A stretch of DNA of 50,558 bases from JAADDG01 sp964450755 (GTDB taxonomy: Bacteria > Campylobacterota > Campylobacteria > Campylobacterales > JAADDG01): contig CAYVDJ010000026.1 of NCBI GenBank assembly GCA_964450755.1, forward strand, positions 1 through 50,558, read 5' to 3'. A program made the translations under genes and the position numbers. Below the pieces are notes generated by a model. The model saw only the letters and a list, made by a program, of their open reading frames with translations, did no database searches and was not told the origin of the DNA. Of the stretch, positions 25,568 through 34,634 are shown piece after piece. Within the stretch, counting starts at the first letter, position 1; each line of letters opens with the position of its first letter.

Positions 25568-27094
25568 ATGGATTCTATATTAACTTTATTAATATTATTT
25601 CCCGCATTATCGGGAATGTTTGGTTTTTTGGTAGATCAAAAGAGTATAAGGACTTACGGTATAACCGTAGCTTCTATCGAATTTGTTCTATCTCTTGTCT
25701 TATGGCTCGGATTTGATGCTGCAAATCCCGGCTTTCAATTTGTAGAGCAGATAATGTTGATACCTCACTACGGTATTAGCTATTTTCTTGGAGTGGACGG
25801 AATTTCACTCTTTTTGATTATTTTAAGTACATTTATGACCCTTATTGCTCTTATAGGTCTTTCCATTACTAAGAGTGTAAAAAACCTTATTGTTTCCATA
25901 CTCTTTTTGGAAATGACAATGGTGGGTGTATTTGCCTCTTTGGATGTCATACTTTTTTATATATTCTGGGAGCTTTCACTCGTACCGATGCTCTATATTA
26001 TCGGCGCATGGGGAGCAAAACTTAGAATTTATGCAGCAGTAAAATTTTTCCTATATACATTTGCCGGCTCAATGATTATGCTTGTGGGTATCTTGTATAT
26101 GGCTTATCTGTATTATCAGGCTACCGGTGTTTGGAGTTTTGCTATCCCGGATTGGCAGATGCTTGTTGTGCCTTATGATTTGCAGCTTTGGCTGTTTGCA
26201 GCCTTTTTTATCGGATTTGCGATCAAAGTTCCGATGTTTCCGTTTCACACATGGCTTCCGTATGCTCACGGACAGGCTCCTACCATCGGTTCTGTGATAC
26301 TTGCGGCAGTACTTTTGAAAATGGGTACTTACGGATTTGTAAGATTTTCTCTTCCGATGTTTCCAGATGCGGCTGTGCATTTTATAACACCGGTTGCAAT
26401 CATCTCTATCATCATGGTTATATTTACGGCAATGATAGCCTATGCGCAAAAGGACATGAAACAGGTTATCGCTTATAGTTCCATATCCCACATGGGTATT
26501 ATCGTCATAGGAACCTTTGCTATGAACAGTGAGGGAATTACCGGTTCAATCTTTTTGATGTTAAGTCACGGTATTGTCAGTGGGGCGCTGTTTATGTTGG
26601 TAGGTATGATCTATGACAGAACTCATACAAAAATGATGAGTGAATTTGGGGGATTGGCATCCATCATGCCAAAATATGCCGTAATCTTTGGTATTATGAT
26701 GATGGCTTCGGTCGGACTTCCTTTGACTATCGGTTTTGTCGGTGAATTTTTATCCTTGATAGGTTTTTATAAAGTTTCTCCGGTTATGACCTTTTTGGCG
26801 GGAACAGGTATCATTTTGGGTGCCGTTTATATGCTCTCTCTTTATAAAAAGTCGTTTTTCGGAGAGGTTACGAACGAGAAAAACAGAGGTTTAAAAGATC
26901 TAAATGCCATGGAACTTACTTCCATGATTCCTTTGGTTTTGTTGGTGGCATATCTTGGTATCTATCCAAAACCGGTTTTGGATCCGATAGACAACAGTGT
27001 TAAAAACATGATCCAGTTAATGGAGAAAAAATCAATAACAAAAGATGCAAAAGAGCTAATTAGCAGAGTTAATCGCATCGAGGAGGCTAAATAA
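25568..27094 (+). CDS. nuoM: NADH-quinone oxidoreductase subunit M
   Basis: A 508-residue antiporter-like subunit with about 14 helices. Signatures are FYIFWELSLVPMLYIIGAWG (conserved Glu), KVPMFPFHTWLPYAHGQAPT, and the VIAYSSISHMG helix. It lies 11 bases after nuoL with AAGGAG upstream and overlaps nuoN by one base. Confidence 0.97.
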   Translation: MDSILTLLILFPALSGMFGFLVDQKSIRTYGITVASIEFVLSLVLWLGFDAANPGFQFVEQIMLIPHYGISYFLGVDGISLFLIILSTFMTLIALIGLSITKSVKNLIVSILFLEMTMVGVFASLDVILFYIFWELSLVPMLYIIGAWGAKLRIYAAVKFFLYTFAGSMIMLVGILYMAYLYYQATGVWSFAIPDWQMLVVPYDLQLWLFAAFFIGFAIKVPMFPFHTWLPYAHGQAPTIGSVILAAVLLKMGTYGFVRFSLPMFPDAAVHFITPVAIISIIMVIFTAMIAYAQKDMKQVIAYSSISHMGIIVIGTFAMNSEGITGSIFLMLSHGIVSGALFMLVGMIYDRTHTKMMSEFGGLASIMPKYAVIFGIMMMASVGLPLTIGFVGEFLSLIGFYKVSPVMTFLAGTGIILGAVYMLSLYKKSFFGEVTNEKNRGLKDLNAMELTSMIPLVLLVAYLGIYPKPVLDPIDNSVKNMIQLMEKKSITKDAKELISRVNRIEEAK

Positions 27095-28581
27095 TGTTAG
27101 AGCCAATTTCAGTAAGTTTAGCATCGTTAAATTTAGCTACACTAGCTCCGATGCTGATTTTAATAAGTGGCGGTTTAATTATATTGTGTATCGATCTAAT
27201 CGTCAAAAATCTCTCAAAGCAGCTGTATGTAATATTGAGCGTCCTTTTCCTTATACTGGATTTAGGGGCGGTTTTGGGATATCAGGGAGCTTCAAGAGGA
27301 TTTTTTGATGTAATGTTGGTTGATGGAATATCGATACTTGGACAGGCGGTTATTCTTTTTGCTTCTATGCTTTTTGCGCCGCTTGCGTTGACATCCAAAA
27401 GATTTCACGAATATTCGTTTCCTGAGTTTTTTGCACTCTTTTTATTTATGATATCCGGTTTTCAGTTTATGGTATCAAGTGATAATCTAATCCTCATCTT
27501 TATAGGTTTGGAACTTGGCAGTTTAGCCCTTTATACATTGATAGCCATGCATAACAGAATAAGATCTTTTGAAGCGGCTATAAAGTACTTCACAATGGGA
27601 GCTATGGCGGCAGGATTTTTTGTAATGGGTTCTTTGATTCTGTATGCAATGACCGGAAGTGTCGAGATCAATAAAATAGCAGAGATTTTGGAAGCGAGAA
27701 ATTATCAACCTATTGTCGGTATCTTGGCGGCAGTGGCATTTTTACTTGCATCGTTGGGATTCAAACTCTCCCAGGTGCCTTTTCATACATGGACACCGGA
27801 TGTTTATGAGGGATCAAGTGCCGCAATGGCAGGTTATATGTCAATCGTACCTAAAATTTCCGGTTTTGTAGTTGCCATGAGACTTTTTGAATTTTTGGTA
27901 CATGCAGATATCGCATGGGTACAAAATATTCTTTATATAGTAGCAGTAGTTACAATGACTTTGACAAACATAATGGCACTTGTGCAACAGGATGTCAAAA
28001 GAATGCTTGCATACAGCTCTATCAGCCATGCAGGTTTTGTTATGAGTGCTATCATGATAGGAACAACACAGGCCAACAGCGCTCTGTTTTTGTACTGGAT
28101 ACTCTTTTTGTTTACAAACCTTGGAGCGTTTGCCATGCTTTGGGTTTCAAGACACAAAGACAAAATCTGGCATGACAGATACGATCACCCTTTTACAAAA
28201 TTTTCAGGAATGATCTCGATTATGCCAATGGGTGCGGTTATCATGGCTCTTTTTATGCTCTCTTTGGCAGGTGTTCCTCCTTTCTCTCTCTTTTGGGGAA
28301 AACTTTACCTAATGGGAGCAGCTGTGAACAGCGGTTTTGTAGGACTTGCGGTTATCATGGCAATCAACAGTGCGATATCGGTTTACTATTATCTGAAACT
28401 TATAGTGTATATGTTTTTATATGATCCTGTATCCAATGAAGGAACCATATATATAAAAAATGCTTCTATGGCATTAAAAACCATTATCGGATTTTCCACT
28501 GTAATTACGCTGTTTGCTATTTTGTTGGTAAATCCTCTTCTTGAGGTTATTACCGCTTATGTCAAAGCAAGTGGATTTTAA
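27094..28581 (+). CDS. nuoN: NADH-quinone oxidoreductase subunit N
   Basis: A 495-residue antiporter-like subunit with about 14 helices, the last gene of the operon. Signatures are FIGLELGSLALYTL (conserved Glu), FKLSQVPFHTWTPDVYEGSSA and MLAYSSISHAGFV. It starts one base inside nuoM behind GAGG. A strong terminator follows 22 bases after the stop, so the flagellar gene downstream is probably transcribed separately or by read-through. Confidence 0.97.
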   Translation: MLEPISVSLASLNLATLAPMLILISGGLIILCIDLIVKNLSKQLYVILSVLFLILDLGAVLGYQGASRGFFDVMLVDGISILGQAVILFASMLFAPLALTSKRFHEYSFPEFFALFLFMISGFQFMVSSDNLILIFIGLELGSLALYTLIAMHNRIRSFEAAIKYFTMGAMAAGFFVMGSLILYAMTGSVEINKIAEILEARNYQPIVGILAAVAFLLASLGFKLSQVPFHTWTPDVYEGSSAAMAGYMSIVPKISGFVVAMRLFEFLVHADIAWVQNILYIVAVVTMTLTNIMALVQQDVKRMLAYSSISHAGFVMSAIMIGTTQANSALFLYWILFLFTNLGAFAMLWVSRHKDKIWHDRYDHPFTKFSGMISIMPMGAVIMALFMLSLAGVPPFSLFWGKLYLMGAAVNSGFVGLAVIMAINSAISVYYYLKLIVYMFLYDPVSNEGTIYIKNASMALKTIIGFSTVITLFAILLVNPLLEVITAYVKASGF

Positions 28582-28603
28582 TATACTATACAAGACAACA
28601 AGA

Positions 28604-28633
28604 CAGGAGTTTAAAAACTCCTGCCTTTTTTTT
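28604..28633 (+). terminator. Rho-independent terminator of the nuo operon
   Basis: CAGGAGTT (28604-28611) pairs with AACTCCTG (28616-28623) around a four-base loop (the stem can extend one more A-T pair), followed by CC and eight T. It ends three bases before the pflA start codon. Confidence 0.9.
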
Positions 28634-28635
28634 AA

Positions 28636-31020
28636 ATGAGATCTCTTTTTATCCTTTTTCTCTATTGTGTTTCTCTCTTCTCTCTTGAAATTGTCATAAA
28701 TACGGCAAAAGAGAATAATCAAATTTTTGAGATTTTACATATTAAAGATAATCAGCCTTTTTCATGCATAAAAATAAGGGAGAATATAGAGAGGTACTAT
28801 TATCAATGTAGCATACAAAAGAGTATCAAATATAAAGAGTATGTTAAAAAAAGCCGTTTTTTCAAGATTTTTTTTAAGCATAACCAAAATAGTTTTATTC
28901 TCAAAATAGAACCAAAATACAATTCAAAACTAATTCCCGTATATACCGATCTCTCAAAAAGCAAAGAGATATTTTCATATAAAAAGAACTTTTATAAACA
29001 CTGGCAGATTGCGGGATTTAAAAAATCTCTCTCTTATCTAAAAGAGAGCAAAGAAGAGGGGATAAACTTTCCAGTGGAGTATGAATATCTTTTGACTCCT
29101 TTTGTGGGAGCGCTTGACACCTCTTCAAAACCTATCAACTATGACAACAAAAGAGATATAAAACCATATCTGAAACTTAAAAAACTGTTTGATGAAAAAG
29201 ATTATGAAAGTGTTATAAAACAGGTCGATTTTATAAGAAAAAGAGAACCAGATTCCCTTTTTAAGAGTGAAATTTTACTTTTAAAGATGAGAGCTATAGA
29301 TAAATTTTTATCAGGTCCCGATGTAAAAAAATCCGATATGAAAGTATCATACAATGATTTGGAGAAAATTGCAAAAAAATGGATAAAGGCACATCCGTCT
29401 GATCAAAATCTTCCTGAAGTACTTATGCTTTTGTCAAAGGCATATCTTCATATCGGTTTGAAAAAAAATGCTCTTTATTATCTGAATGTTTTAACCGGCG
29501 AATACAAAGAGAGCAAGTTTACACAGCTTGGTAAAATCTATCTGGCTGATACTTTTGCCGAAGCCAGAAAGAAAAAGGCTTTGGAAATTTACAAAGAGGT
29601 TTTTTTCAACACAAAAGATATCTCTGTTGCATCTTTGGCCGCAGATCGGATAGCATGGCTCTATTTTGATCTAAAAAAGTTTAAAGATGCCAAAGAGTAT
29701 TTTGACAAAATAATTAAAGCAAATCCAGACTATTATCTGCAAGATAGAGTAAATGCCTATAATATCGCTCAAAAACTGGCGGCTAACGGTTTGGAAAGCG
29801 TTGCGGCAAAAATCGCCGAAAAACTGATAAAAAAAATAAGCAAAAAAGATATGATTTATGAGGAGCTGTTTAAAAACAGAGCCTATTGGACGGACAGGGG
29901 TGGCGACAAGCAAAAAGCCTATAAGTATTACAAAGAGTATCTAAAAAGATATCCTTACGGAGAATACAGCGATTTTGTAAAAGAGAGACTGGATCTTTTG
30001 GTATTTGACAAAAAAGACGGCAATATTACAAAAACTCTCAAACAGTATGATTATATCATCAAAAACTATACAAAAGACAAAGATGTTCAAGATAGAGCCG
30101 TTATAGAAAAAGCCAAACTGCTTCTTGAGTTAAAAAGATACGATGAAGTTTTAAAAATGGACAGAACTTTAAAATCAATCAAAAAAAGAGAAAAAGAGAG
30201 TGCCGATATCATAAAAGAGGCTGCATATAAAAATACTGTTTTAAATCTCAAAAAAAATTCCTGCAAAAAAGCCGATTTTTTAATCGACAAATACAAAGTA
30301 AAATTGAAAAAAGATCAGGATGAAAAACTTTTTCAATGCTATATGAAACTTGGAAAATATCAAAACGCATATAAAATTTTTAAGAGAAACAAAAACAGCA
30401 AAGATTTGAGGGAAAAGGAAAAATGGCTGTATCTGGGTATAAAAATTCTCTCAAAGTTACACTACTTTGATAAAGCGGCTGAAGTCTGTGCCGATCTGAA
30501 AACTTTACAAAAAATACTCAAATCAAACAGATACAAAGAACTTCCCTATCTGTGTTTTAACATCATCTCAAAAACAGGTTCGTTTGAAGAGAAACTTTCA
30601 GCCGTAAAAGAGATAGAAAAGCGTTTTCCAAACAGTTTTAAAAATATCGATCCCTTTTATGAAATAGCTAAAAGTGCTTTTGCCAAAAAGAGTGATCTGA
30701 TTGCCAAGCAGTTTTCAAAAAAGATTATAGATCTTCAAAACAGATACAGGATTTATACCCTTACGCCCAAAATAGAGTTTATCTATATAGATACCCTAAA
30801 AAGACTGAATGAAAATAAAAAGGCGTACAAAGCAACTCAAAACCTTCTAAACAGAAAGATAGGCAAAAAACAAAAAGCAAGAGCTTTATACATTTTGGCG
30901 GAACTGGCTTTGAAGCTGGATAAAAGGAAGGAGGCAAAAAGCCTTTTTCGACAGTGCAGCGATCTGAATGTTACATCATCATGGCAAACTCTCTGTAAAG
31001 AGAGTCTGTCTCTTTTTTAG
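28636..31020 (+). CDS. pflA: Flagellar motor TPR protein PflA
   Basis: A 794-residue secreted protein. A signal peptide (MRSLFILFLYCVSLFS, cleaved near residue 16) is followed by a beta-rich N-terminal part, then from about 170 to the end many degenerate TPR helical hairpins (for example AKEYFDKIIKANPDYY and KAYKYYKEYLKRYPYG). In Campylobacter and Helicobacter PflA is a periplasmic part of the enlarged flagellar motor scaffold that holds extra stators. The identification rests on size, domain layout and position directly after nuoN, as I remember for C. jejuni and H. pylori. There is no visible ribosome site close to the ATG because the terminator T run precedes it. It ends one base from a convergent gene. 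Confidence 0.8.
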   Translation: MRSLFILFLYCVSLFSLEIVINTAKENNQIFEILHIKDNQPFSCIKIRENIERYYYQCSIQKSIKYKEYVKKSRFFKIFFKHNQNSFILKIEPKYNSKLIPVYTDLSKSKEIFSYKKNFYKHWQIAGFKKSLSYLKESKEEGINFPVEYEYLLTPFVGALDTSSKPINYDNKRDIKPYLKLKKLFDEKDYESVIKQVDFIRKREPDSLFKSEILLLKMRAIDKFLSGPDVKKSDMKVSYNDLEKIAKKWIKAHPSDQNLPEVLMLLSKAYLHIGLKKNALYYLNVLTGEYKESKFTQLGKIYLADTFAEARKKKALEIYKEVFFNTKDISVASLAADRIAWLYFDLKKFKDAKEYFDKIIKANPDYYLQDRVNAYNIAQKLAANGLESVAAKIAEKLIKKISKKDMIYEELFKNRAYWTDRGGDKQKAYKYYKEYLKRYPYGEYSDFVKERLDLLVFDKKDGNITKTLKQYDYIIKNYTKDKDVQDRAVIEKAKLLLELKRYDEVLKMDRTLKSIKKREKESADIIKEAAYKNTVLNLKKNSCKKADFLIDKYKVKLKKDQDEKLFQCYMKLGKYQNAYKIFKRNKNSKDLREKEKWLYLGIKILSKLHYFDKAAEVCADLKTLQKILKSNRYKELPYLCFNIISKTGSFEEKLSAVKEIEKRFPNSFKNIDPFYEIAKSAFAKKSDLIAKQFSKKIIDLQNRYRIYTLTPKIEFIYIDTLKRLNENKKAYKATQNLLNRKIGKKQKARALYILAELALKLDKRKEAKSLFRQCSDLNVTSSWQTLCKESLSLF

Positions 31021-31021
31021 G

Positions 31022-31255
31022 CTAACTTCTCCTAAATACTTTTTTAGTTCCTGCTATGATGAGTCTTAAGATACCTATAACAGCATAGCCTATCAAACCA
31101 AAGCCAAGAGGATGAAAAGGTCCCATTCCGTAAACAACAGAAGAGGGCAGTTTGGAAACTCTATCTATCGGAGCAGTTAAAAAATCAGGATGTTGAACAA
31201 TAGCCACGATAACTATAATAGCAAAATATATTAATAATTCTTTTTTAATATTCAC
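31022..31255 (-). CDS. Small two-helix membrane protein in the sulfide cluster
   Basis: A 77-residue protein with two hydrophobic segments (about 7-20 and 50-68) separated by a Pro/Gly-containing loop VYGMGPFHPLGFG, and a basic C-terminal tail. There are no cysteines or haem motifs; one or two loop histidines are present. It lies 33 bp after the cytochrome b/c fusion on the same strand, behind AGGAGG, so it is probably its partner. No family was recognised. It converges on pflA with one base between the stops. Confidence 0.55.
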   Translation of the reverse strand: MNIKKELLIYFAIIVIVAIVQHPDFLTAPIDRVSKLPSSVVYGMGPFHPLGFGLIGYAVIGILRLIIAGTKKVFRRS

Positions 31256-31288
31256 TTTAAAATACCTCCTGGTATGAACTGAAAATTT

Positions 31289-32428
31289 TTATTTTTTAAA
31301 AGGGTAAATTATTTTCATATCGTCTAATATACCCTCTTCAAAACCTTTATGACAGGCTTTACAGTTGGATCTGTCTTTTACCTTTTTGCTTTTAAAAACA
31401 GATCTTGGAATATGTTTATGCGTTGCTCTCCAATAAGGGGTTTTTGTAATTGCTTTTGGTCTCCATTTATCCCCCAATGACTTTAATATCTTAACTGAAG
31501 ATTCTCTTGTTGAATGTTCTGCACTGTTTTCATACAAAAATTCTCTTATGGAAGCTTGTTTGCTTTTTGATATATTTGCCTCCGTAATCTCTCTGCCAAA
31601 ATGGTTTTTCAGATCATCCATGATTCTTTTCCATGATTTTTGAGGCAGTAAAAACGGAGGATAAAGATTGTGGCACTCACCACACTCTTTTACAAAAACA
31701 GGACTCTCTTCTTCATAGTGTACTCTGCCGAATTTACTCAGAGTCAAAAAGTTGTAATCACTGCTGATAATAAAAAAATAGACACCAATAGCGATAAAAA
31801 TCATCATATAGGCGAAAAAACTAAGCAATGTTCTTACTTCCGTATCTTCACCTTCACTTTTCTTGTAACCTGTAATCATTGCAAAAACCATACTGGTTTT
31901 ATGATAAAACTGCTCTATCAATACACCGGTTATATGAATAACAGCCCATGCTGCCAAGAAATAAGCCGAATATTTATGAATATAAAACAGAATATTCATG
32001 TGAGAATAGTATTTGTCATTTAAAAACATCAAAAGCCCTTTGGCCTCTTGCACACCATACAGGATCAATCCTGACGCGACAATGATAAAACCTATAGACA
32101 ATACAAGTATGGTGTACCAGCTTGAAGCGGGATTATGACCTGGAGGTATCTTTCTCCACCTGTTTTTCACTTTTTCTACAAAATAGTATTTGAGTTGGGG
32201 AAGGCTTAATTTAAAAGTGTTGAATGTTGCATATCTGGGACCTACAAATCCCCATATAATCCTATAAATAAGCATAACACCGAATATAAAACCAAAAGCA
32301 ACATGGCTATGCAACTCCTCTTCATGAAAAGAGGTATAAAATGCCGCTATAAAAGAGAGAGCTATCATCCAATGGATAATCCTTGTACTAATAGGCCAAA
32401 CAAATACATATCCGGGCTTTTTATTCAT
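31289..32428 (-). CDS. Cytochrome b561-type membrane protein fused to dihaem cytochrome c
   Basis: A 379-residue protein. Residues 1-220 are a cytochrome b domain with about five helices and candidate haem-b histidines in IIHWMIALSF (His19), ELHSHVAFG, FYIHKYSAYF (His151) and AVIHITGV (His165). Residues about 235-379 are a periplasmic dihaem cytochrome c (DHC-like) domain with two haem-c motifs, CGECH (249-253) and CKACH (356-360). The signature WKRIMDDLKNHFGREI lies between them. Such proteins pass electrons between quinone and periplasmic cytochromes. It lies downstream of the sulfide dehydrogenase and cytochrome c genes but beyond a hairpin terminator, so it may have its own promoter. Confidence 0.8.
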   Translation of the reverse strand: MNKKPGYVFVWPISTRIIHWMIALSFIAAFYTSFHEEELHSHVAFGFIFGVMLIYRIIWGFVGPRYATFNTFKLSLPQLKYYFVEKVKNRWRKIPPGHNPASSWYTILVLSIGFIIVASGLILYGVQEAKGLLMFLNDKYYSHMNILFYIHKYSAYFLAAWAVIHITGVLIEQFYHKTSMVFAMITGYKKSEGEDTEVRTLLSFFAYMMIFIAIGVYFFIISSDYNFLTLSKFGRVHYEEESPVFVKECGECHNLYPPFLLPQKSWKRIMDDLKNHFGREITEANISKSKQASIREFLYENSAEHSTRESSVKILKSLGDKWRPKAITKTPYWRATHKHIPRSVFKSKKVKDRSNCKACHKGFEEGILDDMKIIYPFKK

Positions 32429-32496
32429 AAGAATTCCTATAATGAAAAATTATATATTCTTATAAGTTTATCATTTATATTATTATGATTTTATTA

Positions 32497-32535
32497 GAAA
32501 AAGAAGGATTATGATTATTTATCCATAATCCTTCT
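32497..32535 (-). terminator. Hairpin terminator between cytochrome c and cytochrome b genes
   Basis: AGAAGGATTATG (32502-32513) and CATAATCCTTCT (32524-32535) form a perfect 12-bp stem with a ten-base loop. On the minus strand it is followed by five T. It lies 16 bases after the cytochrome c stop and should end or attenuate the SQR-cytochrome c transcript. Confidence 0.8.
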
Positions 32536-32551
32536 AACTTATAATTGAAGA

Positions 32552-32935
32552 TTACTGAGGTTTTTTATAAAAAGTTTTCTCTAAATATTGAGCCATAGCT
32601 TTGATATCGTAATCATAACCTTTTTCAATCAATTTTTTCATGTTATGTTCCATAACATCATGTTCTGTACCGGAAGATTGATTTAAACCACCGTTTTTTA
32701 CATCGTACAGATCAAGTTCCAATTCCTGCTCTTGTTTGTCATTAAGCGCGGGAGCTTTCTTTTTAGGATTGCCTTCACCGTGTTCACCATGACATTTTAC
32801 GCAAGATCCTTTATAAACCTCTGCCGGAGTTTTACTATATGTTTTCTTCTCTCCTGCGTTTTCCGTATTTGAAGAACATCCTGCAAATATCAATAGTGCA
32901 GACACAGCCAATATAGTTAAATTGATTTTTCTCAT
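32552..32935 (-). CDS. Lipoprotein monohaem cytochrome c
   Basis: A 127-residue class I-like cytochrome c. The lipoprotein signal ends at FAGC (Cys20), a charged linker follows, and the single haem-c site is CVKCH (45-49) in a KGSCVKCHGEHGEG context. Candidate axial methionines lie near residues 94-115 (VMEHNMKKL, IKAMAQYL). It is probably anchored by lipid on the periplasmic face of a membrane. It lies 25 bp downstream of the sulfide:quinone oxidoreductase and is likely co-transcribed with it, which suggests it accepts electrons from that enzyme or from the following cytochrome b/c protein. Confidence 0.85.
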   Translation of the reverse strand: MRKINLTILAVSALLIFAGCSSNTENAGEKKTYSKTPAEVYKGSCVKCHGEHGEGNPKKKAPALNDKQEQELELDLYDVKNGGLNQSSGTEHDVMEHNMKKLIEKGYDYDIKAMAQYLEKTFYKKPQ

Positions 32936-32960
32936 AGTTTCTCCTTTATTTTTTTATTTA

Positions 32961-34421
32961 TTACGCTCTACCTGAAAGCATACCGTAAATAGTCATCGGT
33001 TTAAGAGCATATACTTTTAATAACCACCAAATCCATCTCTCTTGTGTCGGATCAAGAGGAAATGAAGGTGTAGGTTTTCTTGACCAGTCAAATTCCGCAA
33101 GCATTACTGTTCCTATACTTGTAATCAAAGGACATACCGTATAGCCGCCATATTGACTTGTAGGCTCTTTGCCGTTTGCAACCGCTATCAGGTTATCAAC
33201 TACCACTTTATACTGTTTTCTTGCACTTCCGCCGGTTTTACCCATAGGTACGGCAGCTATATCACCCAATGCAAATACATTTTTAAATTTTACATGTTGA
33301 AGTGTCTCTTTTGTAACCGGTACCCAGCCTTTAGAACTGCCTATCGGAGATTTACCCACTTCATCAGGTGCTTTCATAGGTGGTGTAATATGTATAAAAT
33401 CAAAGGGAACTTCTACCTCTTTGCTTTTCATAACAATAGAATAATCCTCTATATCCTCATCCCATGGACCTTTTTCTTTCCAGTGTCTGTTAAATGTAGC
33501 AACTTTCGCATCTGGATCTACGGCTATAAGATTATGTCTGTAGTTCCATTTCATATCTCTTGCTTCAAATTGTTTCACAATAGCGTGGTGATATTCAGGA
33601 ACACCAAACATTTTACTACCGTTTGGATAAAAAATCAACTCGGCGTTATCCCTTGCTCCGGCTTCTCTTAGTCTTGCATCGGTCAAATACATAATCTTTT
33701 TAGGAGCACCGCCACACTTTATGGGAGTGTTAGGGTGGGTAAATACACCTCTTACTTTTTTGCCGCTTTTTGCATCATTTATAAACTTTTGCATATTTTC
33801 CCAGGTTTGCACTGCACCGTCTGCAAAATAGATTGAACTGATTCCGTTTTTACCTACTATTTTACTTACAGAACTGTGATCACCAAGTGAAGTTGTATAG
33901 CCTTCCAATCCTTTGATTCTTCCATAATCAAGAACCAAACCGGTAGCAATTATCATAAAATCGTATGCTACCTCTTTCCCACCTGCGGTTTTAACTTTAT
34001 TATTATCCGGATCAAATTCTACAACTTTATCTTTTATCCATTTTGTACCACTTGGAACAAAGTCTTTTGTATTATAAATGATATCACTCTTTTTCCATAT
34101 ACCGCTTCCGACCAGTGTCTGACCGGGTTGATAAGATACGCTTATCTCATTTGGTTCTATAACGGTAATATCAGGATTACTTAGTGAATTGGTAAGTCTG
34201 GCTGCAGTTGACATACCGGCGAGACCACCGCCTACGATAAGAATTTTGCCTTTTACATCTGCTGCCTGTGCCTTTGTGGCCGCATTTGCATTAGTTGTAC
34301 CTGCCATAAAAGCAGCAGAACCGGCAAGTGCCATTTTTATAGCATCTCTTCTTGAAATACCTTGTTTTTTTACCTCCTGATCGATGATTTCGATCATTTT
34401 ATCAAGTTCTCTACGCTCCAT
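32961..34421 (-). CDS. sqr: Tat-exported type II sulfide:quinone oxidoreductase
   Basis: A 486-residue FAD enzyme that oxidises sulfide to sulfur or polysulfide and reduces quinone. A long n-region then a twin-arginine signal (SRRDAIKM, Arg24-Arg25) directs Tat export. The FAD motif is GGGLAGM (64-70). The two redox cysteines are Cys236 (TPIKCGGAPKKIMYL) and Cys430 (GYTVCPLITSIG). The ETLQH, LAEFD and FPLDPTQER segments match the mitochondrial/type II SQR group rather than FccB. ATG 34421 has AAGGAG upstream. It is the first gene of a minus-strand cluster with two cytochromes. Tat export puts the active site in the periplasm. Confidence 0.88.
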   Translation of the reverse strand: MERRELDKMIEIIDQEVKKQGISRRDAIKMALAGSAAFMAGTTNANAATKAQAADVKGKILIVGGGLAGMSTAARLTNSLSNPDITVIEPNEISVSYQPGQTLVGSGIWKKSDIIYNTKDFVPSGTKWIKDKVVEFDPDNNKVKTAGGKEVAYDFMIIATGLVLDYGRIKGLEGYTTSLGDHSSVSKIVGKNGISSIYFADGAVQTWENMQKFINDAKSGKKVRGVFTHPNTPIKCGGAPKKIMYLTDARLREAGARDNAELIFYPNGSKMFGVPEYHHAIVKQFEARDMKWNYRHNLIAVDPDAKVATFNRHWKEKGPWDEDIEDYSIVMKSKEVEVPFDFIHITPPMKAPDEVGKSPIGSSKGWVPVTKETLQHVKFKNVFALGDIAAVPMGKTGGSARKQYKVVVDNLIAVANGKEPTSQYGGYTVCPLITSIGTVMLAEFDWSRKPTPSFPLDPTQERWIWWLLKVYALKPMTIYGMLSGRA

Positions 34422-34603
34422 TAATTCTCCTTAAAAAATAATGTTGCAAAAAGCATAACACATTTAGTTTTACTTATAGCTTAATATTTGTTTTTATAAT
34501 AGTTATATAGATTATAAATAGTTATTTTTATTAAAAAATGTGAAAAAACGAAATAAATTTTCCTAATGATTAGTAAAAAAAGAAGTTATTAATAATTGTT
34601 ATA

Positions 34604-34631
34604 AAAGAGGATGAGGTGTTCCATCCTCTTT
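34604..34631 (-). terminator. Terminator after the arginine kinase gene
   Basis: AAAGAGGATG (34604-34613) and CATCCTCTTT (34622-34631) form a perfect 10-bp stem with an eight-base loop, three bases past the arginine kinase stop on the minus strand. The T tail is short. It separates the kinase from the sulfide cluster further downstream. Confidence 0.7.
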
Positions 34632-34634
34632 AAT

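Noticed and set aside
32961..34421. Flavocytochrome c sulfide dehydrogenase subunit FccB
   Set aside because: The Tat signal and adjacent cytochrome suggest it, but the Cys236 and Cys430 contexts and the LAEFD/FPLDPTQER segments fit type II SQR much better.
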